Notes: a model not told the origin generated them from the letters alone. A stretch of DNA of 64,000 bases from Photorhabdus cinerea (GCF_011189575.1 NZ_PUJW01000004.1:124001-188000), one strand, 5' to 3'; counted from the first letter of the stretch, positions 18,533 through 26,396 are shown. Numbers and translations: made by a program.

Positions 18533-19151
18533 AACTGGCGATCTGTTCGCCCATCTGTTTCGCTGCACGAAGCATTTTTGAAACATCATCAATGCTGCTA
18601 TCTTCTTTCATGATCTCGATAGGGGTTTTCCCTTTACCGTTATTGTTGCTTAAGGGCGTAGTCAAAAACGATATTCTGGAAACAGGCCCGATATCATTGC
18701 TCATTGCTTTCATGACGTCTTCAAAGTGAGGTAACAGCCCTCCCTCTTTGAACTGAAAGAGCGGGAAGACATGATCGCCGTTCTTCTTGAAAGCGAGCAG
18801 CTTATTTCCCTTCACTCGCAAATTAACGGCCTGACGCGTGATACCGAGAATATCAGCAACATCCACTGTTTTAATCACGCCACCCATGTGCTCAATTTTC
18901 TTATAAAAATTGGACAGGTTCTCTGCGCGACGCTTTAGTTTGCGGAGTTCGCGATCGGGAGTCCTGGCACTCTTTTCAAGCACGGTTGAGTACAGCAGCC
19001 CAAAAAGTTCGCTGTCCGGAAGAACGAGAGCATCGCTGGCCTTCGCCTTTTCAGCAAACTCAGGCATCAACGAGCCGAGTATTATGTCAAAGCGTTTTTG
19101 CAATAACACCTGTAGCTCATTCAAATTACGTTGCTTGGTTGTGGTGTTCAT
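18531..19151 (-). CDS. HTH protein, candidate antitoxin of the RES toxin
   Basis: The 206-residue protein has a helical N-terminal half and a helix-turn-helix segment VDVADILGITRQAVNLRVKG (about residues 98-117). A C-terminal region follows with NGKGKTPIEIMKEDSSIDDV. That region resembles the toxin-binding domain of MbcA/ParS/Xre antitoxins. It is convergent with the RES gene, unlike the usual same-strand arrangement, so pairing is inferred from proximity and domain type. It may instead be an unrelated regulator. The stop codon overlaps the T-run of the RES terminator. Confidence 0.55.
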   Translation of the reverse strand: MNTTTKQRNLNELQVLLQKRFDIILGSLMPEFAEKAKASDALVLPDSELFGLLYSTVLEKSARTPDRELRKLKRRAENLSNFYKKIEHMGGVIKTVDVADILGITRQAVNLRVKGNKLLAFKKNGDHVFPLFQFKEGGLLPHFEDVMKAMSNDIGPVSRISFLTTPLSNNNGKGKTPIEIMKEDSSIDDVSKMLRAAKQMGEQIAS

Positions 19152-19293
19152 AAAACCTCCTATCTCTTGACTATTATTTTATTCTCTCAATAAGAAGCGG
19201 TCAAGTAACATAGTGCAAATCAAAGGTGATTTGCAATCAGATAAAGCCATCAACTTTTACATATGGCGGATAGGGATCGTGCGAATAAAGAGA

Positions 19294-19313
19294 TTGCGCC
19301 ACGGATAGCGCAA
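19294..19313. repeat. short GC hairpin repeat, copy 2
   Basis: TTGCGCC-ACGGAT-AGCGCAA, one mismatch from the copy after mukB at 16535-16554, with matching left flank (AATAAAGAGA). It lies upstream of yefM. Confidence 0.5.
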
Positions 19314-19331
19314 TAGATGTTTAGCTTGATG

Positions 19332-19352
19332 TTGTACTACTTTTCTGTACAA
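19332..19352. promoter_or_regulatory. YefM operator-like palindrome
   Basis: TTGTAC-N9-GTACAA lies about 40-60 bases before the yefM start. E. coli YefM recognises palindromes with a TGTACA core in its own promoter, so the position and sequence suit autoregulation. A TATTATA stretch just downstream could serve as a -10 element. Confidence 0.55.
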
Positions 19353-19392
19353 TGTTTGTATTATATTTATACTACAGTGAAAAGGGCATATT

Positions 19393-19644
19393 ATGCGTAA
19401 TACAACATATAGTGCGGCAAGAGCTAATCTTGCTTCTATCATGGATCAAGTTGTTCAGGACTGTACACCGACATTGATCACCAGACAAAATGGCGGTGAT
19501 TGCGTCATTATTTCGAGTGTGGAATATGCAAGCCTTGAAGAAACAGCCTATTTGCTACGTTCACCGGCTAATGCTAAACATTTACTTAAATCATTAGAGC
19601 AGGTAAATAGTGGAAATTTGCAGGAAAGGCTGCTAGATGAATAA
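19393..19644 (+). CDS. yefM: YefM-family antitoxin
   Basis: The 83-residue protein is a Phd/YefM antitoxin. It starts MRNTTYSAARANLASIMDQV, has TLITRQNGGDCVIISSVEYA (about residues 27-46) and ends with a helical toxin-binding tail. It neutralises YoeB and represses the operon. It overlaps yoeB by eight bases, the typical antitoxin-first order. An upstream TTGTAC palindrome is a likely operator. Degenerate sequence matching its last 30 codons occurs at 26118-26209. Confidence 0.93.
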   Translation: MRNTTYSAARANLASIMDQVVQDCTPTLITRQNGGDCVIISSVEYASLEETAYLLRSPANAKHLLKSLEQVNSGNLQERLLDE

Positions 19645-19891
19645 GCTCTTTACTGACGAGTCTTGGCAGGGTTATCTTTACTGGCAACAGAATGATAAGA
19701 AGCTCGTTAAGCGGATTAATGAGCTTCTTAAAGATATAGAAAGAACACCATTCTGTGGTATTGGTAAACCTGAGCCATTGAAACATAATCTTACAGGTTA
19801 TTGGTCACGTCGTATTACCGATGAGCATAGGTTGATCTATAAAGTGGAAGGTGATCGATTGATTATTCTTTCTTGTCGATATCATTATTAG
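19637..19891 (+). CDS. yoeB: YoeB-family mRNA interferase toxin
   Basis: YoeB is a RelE-superfamily ribosome-dependent mRNA endonuclease. The 84-residue protein has GYWSRRITDEHRLIYKVEG (about residues 54-72) and ends CRYHY. The catalytic set known from E. coli YoeB (Glu46, Arg65, His83) has apparent equivalents in the IER glutamate, the HRL arginine and the penultimate histidine. It is intact and coupled to yefM. A decayed second copy of this pair is split at 26118-26269 and 27521-27580. Confidence 0.95.
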   Translation: MNKLFTDESWQGYLYWQQNDKKLVKRINELLKDIERTPFCGIGKPEPLKHNLTGYWSRRITDEHRLIYKVEGDRLIILSCRYHY

Positions 19892-20018
19892 TGTGGATAG
19901 TGCCTCATATTTCTCGTCTGAAATTATTTGTAAATTTTTAGGAGTAAATAAGACGTCAGCCTAATTTCTTTCACATATTACTATTTATTTTACGGTAGTC
20001 ATATGAATAGGAAAAAAA

Positions 20019-20034
20019 GCGCCACGGAGGGCGC
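20019..20034. repeat. short GC hairpin repeat, copy 3
   Basis: GCGCC-ACGGAG-GGCGC, a shorter version of the hairpins at 16535 and 19294, following a run of A. It sits between yoeB and the photopexin relic. Confidence 0.45.
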
Positions 20035-20071
20035 AATAATTATTCGATATTCGAAACCGAGTATTTTTAGT

Positions 20072-20587
20072 TTATGTCAGCGGCCAATTCAAGAACACCA
20101 CGCTATCATTGTAATGACTATTGGTACCATTTTCAGCGCTGATAATAGCTGTTCCCGGTTTGCCATCAAATATATTATCGAAATAACGCAGCTTGCATGG
20201 TTTGCCATTTCCTTCAATCTCAATACAAATTTTCTCTGTACCTGATGTGTAGGCTTTAGTTGCCATGAGATTATTTTGCCCTTTACCGGTTACTGTATCT
20301 ACCAGAAGATCGTCAATATATACTTTTACAGTTTGTGGCGTATTTGTATTAGTGTAGCCTGTCAGGCCGAATCGAATACTTTGAGGTAACTGGAAACAAT
20401 GTTTACCCGTGTCATTAGTACCACATGTTCCATGACAGACTTTACTATTGCCTCCACTATTTTCTCGGTGACTGCCTAATAAATCGGTATCGACCGATAC
20501 AGCCGCTTGAATATTTTTGAAGATTAACCCTCTCCAACCCTGATTATCGCTGGAGATGATGATTGGCCCGGCATCAAGTGCATTAAT
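20072..20587 (-). pseudogene. photopexin-LecB relic, C-terminal part
   Basis: This stretch matches the last half of the intact photopexin-LecB gene at 22480-23499, on the same strand. It covers the end of the hemopexin region (HALDAGPIIISSDNQGWRG-like) and the LecB-like domain ending NGTNSHYNDSVVFLNWPLT. The first half of the gene is missing. At about 20587 homology breaks off and joins the header of a tail-fibre gene. Differences from the intact copy include a few extra residues before the calcium loop (IFDGKPG). There is no start codon in a sensible place, so I call it a pseudogene. Confidence 0.8.
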
Positions 20588-20680
20588 TCATTTATAGAAG
20601 GTCTTGTTGATTCAATATTGATATTCTCGGTGTTGAATTCTAAAGTAGAGCTGTTATATTTTTTTCCATTTTTATCACCT
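20588..20680 (-). pseudogene. relic of a tail-fibre gene header
   Basis: The segment keeps the ribosome-binding header AGGTGATAAAAATG and about 20 codons like the start of the short fibre gene at 23558-24343. One base is missing from the GAAAAAGAATAT stretch, so the frame shifts after MEK and stops early. Downstream it is fused directly to the photopexin relic. It marks the edge of an internal deletion. Confidence 0.7.
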
Positions 20681-21210
20681 TGTATACAAGTTTTAAATAT
20701 CCTATAACTATAAATATTGCTGAGTAATTAAATGGCAATAAGATAGATGTTTTATAAGAGTTAAGTTGGTGTTTTTTGTAGTGCTATATTAATTTATACT
20801 TTATTATAGATGGTGATTTATATTCATGATTTTTCCTTTTGTTTATTGTTTACATCTAAAAGTTTATTTGGTTATTATTTAAATAACTTTTTGTGGAGCA
20901 AAATGATTATTGATGTTGATTTCTTCGGTTGTTCAATTTTAAGTATGACAAAGCGAGGATAATTAATAGGGTTGTTTTTATTGATTGGGATAAGTGGGTT
21001 TGTTCTATTTCTATGTTTATAGTTATTGCTAATAAATTAATATGATTATCAGTGAAATAAATTAAAATAATTATTGTAGTAATGAGGGGGGTTCTTAAAT
21101 CCTGCTATTTACACTTTTCTTCCTGAATTAAGTTATATCGTTAAGAAAAATAGGTATAATAAATTGTACTAGCTAGAGTTTTAGCTAATACAATTCACTG
21201 TTTCACATAT
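20681..21210 (-). other. decayed leader region, no gene
   Basis: AT-rich sequence without a supported gene. Parts around 20980-21045 resemble 24690-24750 (a TTATTGATTGGGATAA block followed by TTCTATGTTTAT). It therefore looks like a second copy of the leader region of the short fibre gene. The ops-like element present in that leader is not recognisable here. Confidence 0.5.
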
Positions 21211-22131
21211 CTAGCTATTTTTCTTTCCGGCTTTCATATTATCAGGAAGTATGGGCCTTTTATCTCGAGTAAATATAATTTGGTGTTTGAATTCACCGCC
21301 ATTCCTCCTTTTATTCAAATATTCTTGCATAGGATTCTCACTAAGGTGAGCATCCCCTATAGAGACAACAAATGTATGATTTTCTTTTTCAGCGGCATGT
21401 TTTGCAATTTTCTCTGCTAACGTTGGATTGATATATTCATCGCGCCATGTACCCGAAGTAAAACCAATCATTTCCAGAGCGATTTTATCTAATTCCCTAT
21501 TACTTCCGGCTTTTGCCAGAATTTCAAAAAATTCATCATGTAATTGACTAAATTCGGGACGGAAAAAATGACGAATAGTGGTCTCATGTAATTTATAAAA
21601 TGAAGAAGTTTCTTCTGGCGTTAACTTCTCACGTGTTGATTTATCCGACAATTCAAACATCTCTTTCATAGCGTTAGATAATTCTGAATCCTCCCATCCA
21701 ACAATTTCAGCCCGCCTATTTTTATTCGTAAACAGTCCTGGTTTTGCCATAAATTCTTTTGGTATATACTCCGGATTATTTTCATTTATCTGTTCATCTG
21801 TTGCCTCAATATAAAGTTGAAGCGTTCCAGCATCAAAGCTACTATTAACATCAGGTATATTTTTTGCGTATTGAAATGGTGGTTTATTATGGCCATCACC
21901 AGCAATAATAATTTTAGGCTGTTTATTTGAGAATATTTCTTTTATTCTTTCTGTAGTAAGTTCCACCTCTGTGTCGTTTTCATAAGTAAACCATTTGCTA
22001 TGCGCAGTGGCAGGTGTCACCGAATTAGAATGCCTCCCTAATTCTAATGAGTTGCTGTCATGATGAGTTGCATTCTTTGACTGCAATGGCAGTCTTTTTT
22101 GCTTTTCTTTCTCTTCATATTCATGTCTCAT
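21211..22131 (-). CDS. TIKI-superfamily-like PVC cargo protein A
   Basis: The 306-residue product is a paralogue of the protein at 26402-27325. I chose the ATG at 22131, not the longer frame from 22209. It has the AGGTGATAAT header and aligns with the paralogue start. Motifs suggest the TIKI/ChaN/EreA-type hydrolase fold: IIIAGDGHN near residue 78, LYIEATDE near 107, and SIGDAHLSENPMQEYL near 257. The spacing of a GxxH near each end and a central Glu is the family pattern; metal-dependent hydrolysis is inferred. The N-terminus HEYEEKEKQKR resembles the leader of two other cargo genes here, consistent with PVC packaging. Confidence 0.6.
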   Translation of the reverse strand: MRHEYEEKEKQKRLPLQSKNATHHDSNSLELGRHSNSVTPATAHSKWFTYENDTEVELTTERIKEIFSNKQPKIIIAGDGHNKPPFQYAKNIPDVNSSFDAGTLQLYIEATDEQINENNPEYIPKEFMAKPGLFTNKNRRAEIVGWEDSELSNAMKEMFELSDKSTREKLTPEETSSFYKLHETTIRHFFRPEFSQLHDEFFEILAKAGSNRELDKIALEMIGFTSGTWRDEYINPTLAEKIAKHAAEKENHTFVVSIGDAHLSENPMQEYLNKRRNGGEFKHQIIFTRDKRPILPDNMKAGKKNS

Positions 22132-22329
22132 ATTATCACCTGTTAGGTTGAGGTAAGAGATATACTTATACTTAGTGACTATCTCTAATGCAATAATTTT
22201 ATCCTGCATTATAATGAGAAATATTTTAAATGTGTGATTTAACTTTTTGTATTTATTAATAAAATTAAAAATCGGATTCGACTAATAAATGCAATTTTTC
22301 AGAAGAACAATCGCTCTAACAACAGAAAA

Positions 22330-22353
22330 AGTGCCGGTTTTTTATCCGGCACT
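22330..22353. terminator. GC hairpin, possible terminator
   Basis: AGTGCCGG and CCGGCACT frame a T-rich loop, followed by TGTTTT. It could terminate transcripts, and it directly precedes the third IS left-end repeat. A decayed version lies at about 17288-17315. Confidence 0.5.
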
Positions 22354-22396
22354 CTGTTTTAATTCAGCTCAGTTCACCAGACGGAGCTTGCCACCA
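22349..22396 (+). repeat. IS1182-like left-end repeat, copy 3
   Basis: This block matches the one at 16582-16630, with AGCTCAGT / ACGGAGCT in place of the perfect hairpin. It is cut before ATGTTAAG and joined to a higA relic. Confidence 0.55.
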
Positions 22397-22399
22397 TCT

Positions 22400-22454
22400 T
22401 GTCAGAGATATAGCGCCCCAGATGGAGTGGCATACGTTTAGTCATTATTGATAG
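22400..22454 (-). pseudogene. higA relic (5' end only)
   Basis: The bases match the first 14 or so codons of higA plus the last bases of higB at 16873-16928, with a few substitutions. The higA start ATG is conserved (complement 22443-22445). Relative to the intact locus about 250 bases of higA are missing, and the remnant is fused to the IS left-end repeat. It shows that a higBA copy once stood next to the intact photopexin gene. Confidence 0.75.
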
Positions 22455-22479
22455 TGGCATTTACCCAAGTATTTTTAGT

Positions 22480-23499
22480 TTATGTCAGCGGCCAATTCAA
22501 GAACACCACGCTATCATTGTAATGACTATTGGTACCATTTTCAGCACCGATAATAGCTGTTCCCAATATCTTATCAAAATAACGAAGCTTGTATGGTTTG
22601 CCATTTCCTTCAATCTCAATACAGACTTTGCCTGTACCTGATGTATAGAATTTAGTCGCCATGAGGTTATTTTGTCCTTTACCGGTTAATGTATCTACCA
22701 AAATATCGTCAATATATACTTTTACAGTTTGCAAAGTCTCTGCATGAGTATAGACTACCAAACCGAATCTAATACTTTGAGGTAACTGGAAACAATGTTT
22801 ACCCGTGTCATTAGTACCATATGTTCCACTACAGACGCCACTATTGTCTCGGTTGCTGCCTAATAAATCGGTGTCGACCGATACAGCCGCTTGAATATTT
22901 TTGAAGGTTAACCCTCTCCAACCCTGATTATCGCTGGAGATGATGATTGGCCCGGCATCAAGTGCATTCAAATTTGGGTCGAACCGAATAAAAGAATCCC
23001 CTTTGAAAAAATAAATAAAATTTCCATCGATATCTGGCCATGAAATAATAGCATCCAGATTGCTACTAAATTTTGCATATTTCCCGGTCATTCCCCATCG
23101 GTCTGAAATAGTGCTGATCTTAATTGTGTGTAAATCGATGGTGTAATCTATACAATGTCTGCCTTTAAAGAAACAAACGGTGTTGGTAGTCAATTCTATG
23201 GCGGCATCTATTCCATTTTCCAGTTCTGTTCCTTTTAATCCAGGCCAGCCATCTATAATGAAGTTTGGGCCATCAACGACCTGTGCTTTCTCGATATCGA
23301 ATTTAAGATATAGTGAACCTTTAAAAAAATATAAAAAACCATTTAAATTAATAACATCGTCAATATACCTTTGGAACCCGGCAGGCAGGTTGGGCCAATC
23401 TTTACCGATGGGTTGGGGGTAACCCATGTATGTCTTTAAACATTGATTATTGAATTTAATGTTTTCTTCATTTAGGAAGAAATAACTAGATATATTCAT
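22480..23499 (-). CDS. photopexin: hemopexin repeats fused to a LecB-like lectin
   Basis: The 339-residue protein has two parts. Residues about 50-200 hold three hemopexin-type repeats, seen as FLYFFKGSLYLKFD, VCFFKGRHCIDY and FIYFFKGDSFIRFD. This matches the photopexins described from Photorhabdus. Residues about 230-339 align with Pseudomonas LecB (PA-IIL), a calcium-dependent fucose/mannose lectin. Shared features are the FQLPQSIRFG start, QTVKVYIDD, and the loop ENGTNSHYND before VVFLNWPLT. In LecB the loop reads EDGTDNDYND, so two aspartates become Asn and His, and the C-terminal Gly that completes the neighbouring site is Thr. No signal peptide is visible. It lies 59 bases after a short tail-fibre gene. 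Confidence 0.85.
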   Translation of the reverse strand: MNISSYFFLNEENIKFNNQCLKTYMGYPQPIGKDWPNLPAGFQRYIDDVINLNGFLYFFKGSLYLKFDIEKAQVVDGPNFIIDGWPGLKGTELENGIDAAIELTTNTVCFFKGRHCIDYTIDLHTIKISTISDRWGMTGKYAKFSSNLDAIISWPDIDGNFIYFFKGDSFIRFDPNLNALDAGPIIISSDNQGWRGLTFKNIQAAVSVDTDLLGSNRDNSGVCSGTYGTNDTGKHCFQLPQSIRFGLVVYTHAETLQTVKVYIDDILVDTLTGKGQNNLMATKFYTSGTGKVCIEIEGNGKPYKLRYFDKILGTAIIGAENGTNSHYNDSVVFLNWPLT

Positions 23500-23557
23500 T
23501 GTTATCCTTTGTAGTTAGAAAATAAGAGATAATTTAAATCTTTTTGGTGCGACGGAA

Positions 23558-24343
23558 TTAAAGTTTCATAATAAAAGCTAATAGATAATAAGGCGGAATG
23601 ATATCAATGCTATGATTATGTGAAGGGGACGATGCTGTTGCCGGGTGATTATGTCCTTGTCCACCTCCTGTGTTTGATGTATATGCGTAACGAGATTGGT
23701 TGCCAGGACTCATTACTGTTCCAGAGTCATTACGTATTTGCTGAATATTATTGCCGCCAGGGACAAAATAGCCATATATCATTCCATAGCCAGCATAATA
23801 ACCCATACCTCCAATATGTTTATGACTAGGTATTTGTAACTCTGTTAATACTGTATTTCCCACAGTAACATTTACCGAAACCGCAGTTGATGCTGTATTC
23901 TTGGAAAAGCTTTTTTCGGTGCCACTACCATTAGCTTTACTACTGCTTTGCCCTGTCTCAGAAAGAGTTTCACCACACATGACAAAACGGCTTCTTAAAT
24001 CTGGCGTTCCATTATTACCATCACAAAAAGCCCAGCCGATAGGAGCATGAGTACCGGAGAACATCATAATCATGCCTTTTGGCAGTACATTATTGGGATC
24101 AATACTGATGCCACTACTGTCTACCTTAATACCATTACCAGCTTTTACATTTAGTCCATCTTTATCTGCTGTTAAGCCGCCGTCAGGGTTAATTTTTATT
24201 GTCTGTGTATAGTCATCACCCGGTTTTAGCGCTGAATTTGGATTATCAGTCTGACCAAACGTTTTACCAATTTCATGGCGATCCGTAGTATTAGTATTCT
24301 CTATATTGGACTCTAAAGTGGACCGGTTATATTCTTTTTCCAT
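23558..24343 (-). CDS. short tail-fibre-like protein (Pvc13 paralogue)
   Basis: The 261-residue protein is a shortened Pvc13. It has beta-repeat segments (GGLTADKDGLNVKAGNGI) and then a tail-collar tip with PKGMIMMFSG, FCDGNNGTPDLRSRFVMCG, IPSHKH, GQGHNH and the terminal IPPYYLLAFIMKL. The His pairs resemble metal-binding sites of phage fibre tips. It lacks the N-terminal segment of Pvc13 (DNLKRRFKEGSIPLQTDY) that probably anchors the fibre to the baseplate. I chose ATG 24343 after AAGGTGATAAAA over the upstream GTG. It heads its own unit behind an ops-like element and is followed by photopexin. Confidence 0.85.
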   Translation of the reverse strand: MEKEYNRSTLESNIENTNTTDRHEIGKTFGQTDNPNSALKPGDDYTQTIKINPDGGLTADKDGLNVKAGNGIKVDSSGISIDPNNVLPKGMIMMFSGTHAPIGWAFCDGNNGTPDLRSRFVMCGETLSETGQSSSKANGSGTEKSFSKNTASTAVSVNVTVGNTVLTELQIPSHKHIGGMGYYAGYGMIYGYFVPGGNNIQQIRNDSGTVMSPGNQSRYAYTSNTGGGQGHNHPATASSPSHNHSIDIIPPYYLLAFIMKL

Positions 24344-24390
24344 TTTTATCACCTTATATATGATATTGAGTTGTTTTGTTCAACAAGGAT

Positions 24391-24401
24391 ATAGCTACCG
24401 C
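24391..24401 (-). promoter_or_regulatory. ops-like element (RfaH recruitment), copy 2
   Basis: Read on the minus strand the site is GCGGTAGCTAT, preceded by T. It contains the GCGGTAGC core of the ops element that pauses RNA polymerase and recruits RfaH. It lies about 48 bases upstream of the short fibre start, and the same 11 bases occur upstream of pvc1. Both copies differ from the consensus GGCGGTAGCGT at the first position and near the end. Confidence 0.6.
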
Positions 24402-24914
24402 AATAACATGATTTATAGATGTTATCGTTTATATTTAAAAATTTATCCAATAGTTATTTAAATAATTACCTGTAAAACAAAATAATTATGGGAGATGAAT
24501 TTTTAGATGCAACATCAATTAATAATGGAGACTGTTAATCAGTATTTATTTCTATAAGTAATAGAATGTGACTTTGATAATTGCAGTTTAATAATATTGA
24601 TGACCTTAGCATTTTTTATTGGCAGATTTTTTTATTTCTCAGGCGGCTCAGTTTTAAACGTGACAAATCAAGGGGAATTAATGAGGTGTTTTTATTGATT
24701 GGGATAAATGGATTGGTTTTATTTCTATGTTTATCGTTTTACCGATAAATTAAATATATAAAAATAAAGTAAAACAATGATGCATGGATGTTTTAGCAAG
24801 GAGAATAATAAGGAGTACGCCTAATCATTCTCCCAAGTTTTTATATTAATAAGATATTGTTAGCGTTTCATAGTTAGTCTAATATTTATATGATTCTATC
24901 ATTTCTCTGAACCA
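24402..24914 (-). other. leader/promoter region of the short fibre-photopexin unit
   Basis: AT-rich sequence with no supported gene. It resembles in layout the pvc1 leader (ops-like site followed by AT-rich repeats) and resembles 20690-21060 in sequence. A promoter for the fibre unit is expected here but I cannot place it. Confidence 0.5.
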
Positions 24915-25811
24915 TTATACTTCCATGCCACGCTTATTTTTAGGTGTATATTTCTGCCATAATTCTGGGTCTTTATCCCATGGTGCAATGGTTTCTTTAC
25001 CATTCTCATAGAAATGAATTCTTCCGGCTAATCTTGCTCTATTTCGGTAGGCATAACGTAGTTCAGAAGCGGTAATTGATTCACCGGGTCCTGCTTTTAA
25101 AGGAGTAGGACCTTTTATTTTATTAACAATTTGTTCAATATTCAGGCCATCAAGAATAAAATGAATCTTTGTTCTCTGATTACTTGCTGCCATTTCTATA
25201 CCCAGTTTGCTTCCTCTTTTCCAGAGTAATCTGGAGGCAGAATTTCCTCCTTGTATATGCCATGTATGATAATAATCAGAATTATATTGACTGGCTGTTT
25301 CTTTAAATATCTCAGCAATATTAAATTTTTTATTTCTAATCCCTGATTCAAAATAATCATTCCATAATGGATACTTTTCTATTTCTCTTGAGGAAATCTT
25401 TTCTCGTAAATCACTCTTGACCTTAATGTCTTTTGCATATTTTTCGGGGTTTTTCATAAGATTTTGTAGTCTATCTTTTTTGAAATTATTTATGAAATTT
25501 AGTAGCCTATTAGTTGGAGTTTTCTTTACATTACTATTCAAGATAATCATCGATATTCCATTGTTATAAACATCTATAATCATTGCAGCATTTTCTGGAT
25601 CATCTTGATTAAAATTGGGATTAGTTTCTTTTATATATTTTCCTCTTTCAAGCGCCAGACCGTAAAACAGATCGCCATTACTTTTATTATAATTATCTTT
25701 CGGGAATCTATGTCTGTTGTTTTCTCTGCCTGTCATATCGGGATCAGCAGGATTTGCCGATGAGAATGAGGGTCTTTTTTGCCTGTCGTTTCTACTATAT
25801 TCGTGTACCAT
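24915..25811 (-). CDS. unidentified PVC cargo protein, 298 residues
   Basis: I do not recognise the fold. The start at 25811 follows AGGTGATAATT and gives MVHEYSRNDRQKRPSFSS, a leader like that of the TIKI-like cargo although the rest is unrelated. The middle is rich in Lys, Asn and Ile. The C-terminal third looks most conserved in character: WHIQGGNSASRLLWKRGSK, KIHFILDGLNIEQIV, ITASELRYAYRNRARLAGRI and APWDKDPELWQKYTP. No signal peptide or membrane helix is seen. Its position between cargo genes and the shared leader support an effector role. Confidence 0.75.
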   Translation of the reverse strand: MVHEYSRNDRQKRPSFSSANPADPDMTGRENNRHRFPKDNYNKSNGDLFYGLALERGKYIKETNPNFNQDDPENAAMIIDVYNNGISMIILNSNVKKTPTNRLLNFINNFKKDRLQNLMKNPEKYAKDIKVKSDLREKISSREIEKYPLWNDYFESGIRNKKFNIAEIFKETASQYNSDYYHTWHIQGGNSASRLLWKRGSKLGIEMAASNQRTKIHFILDGLNIEQIVNKIKGPTPLKAGPGESITASELRYAYRNRARLAGRIHFYENGKETIAPWDKDPELWQKYTPKNKRGMEV

Positions 25812-26117
25812 AATTATCACCTATTAGTTTCGAGTAGGAAGTATATTGTGAATAGATAATATATTAATAGTCTATATTTAATTCAATGGCTTCAATTTAC
25901 AATATAATATTGAATGTTTTTGTCTTGTTATTTAACTGGTTGTATTTGATAGTGAAATTATAAAAGTGGATGCTTAATTAAAATATATTTTCAGACTTGT
26001 CTTATTTTTTCACAAACTTCTTTGGGTACAGTAAAAATAGGACTAATCAGAAAAATAATAAAATAGGTGGATTTTAAAAGTAACTTATTGTTGTAAAAGG
26101 TAAAATAGGGGGCAGCA

Positions 26118-26269
26118 TTTGCTACATTTCAGATATTTTCCTTTACTTAAATCATTGGAACAGGTAAGTGGCGGGAATTTTCAGGAAAGAGTGTCAGATA
26201 AATAAGCGTGTTTACTGGCAACAGAATGTAAGAAGCTCGTTAAATGGATTAACGAGTTTCTTAAAGATA
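26118..26269 (+). pseudogene. yefM-yoeB relic, left part
   Basis: The sequence follows the end of yefM and the first third of yoeB at 19565-19735 (TTTACTTAAATCATT, ATAAGC, TTTACTGGCAACAGAATG, TTAAAGATATA). About 30 bases of early yoeB are missing and several bases are changed, so no product is expected. It stops exactly where an ERIC element begins. The continuation is found at 27521. Confidence 0.8.
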
Positions 26270-26396
26270 TATATCCTTCATCTTTCAAATTGCTGCTTTG
26301 TTGGCTGCTTTCACTTACCCCAGTCACATTGTCATCTATGCTCCTGGGGATGCGTTCACTTGCCGCCGCACTGCAACTTGAAATCTATTGGGTATA
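26270..26396. repeat. ERIC repeat (127 bp), copy 1
   Basis: A 127-bp ERIC/IRU element begins TATATCCTTCATC and ends ATTGGGTATA. It has terminal inverted repeats (CTTTCAAATTGC / GCAACTTGAAA) and the central ACCCCAGTCAC...CTCCTGGGGATGCG palindrome used by ERIC primers. It lies six bases beyond the stop codon of the TIKI-like gene at 26402 and next to the yoeB relic. Confidence 0.9.

Noticed and set aside
22132..22209. N-terminal extension of the TIKI-like gene A
   Set aside because: The paralogue begins at the later ATG, and the cargo header AGGTGATAAT lies directly before that ATG.
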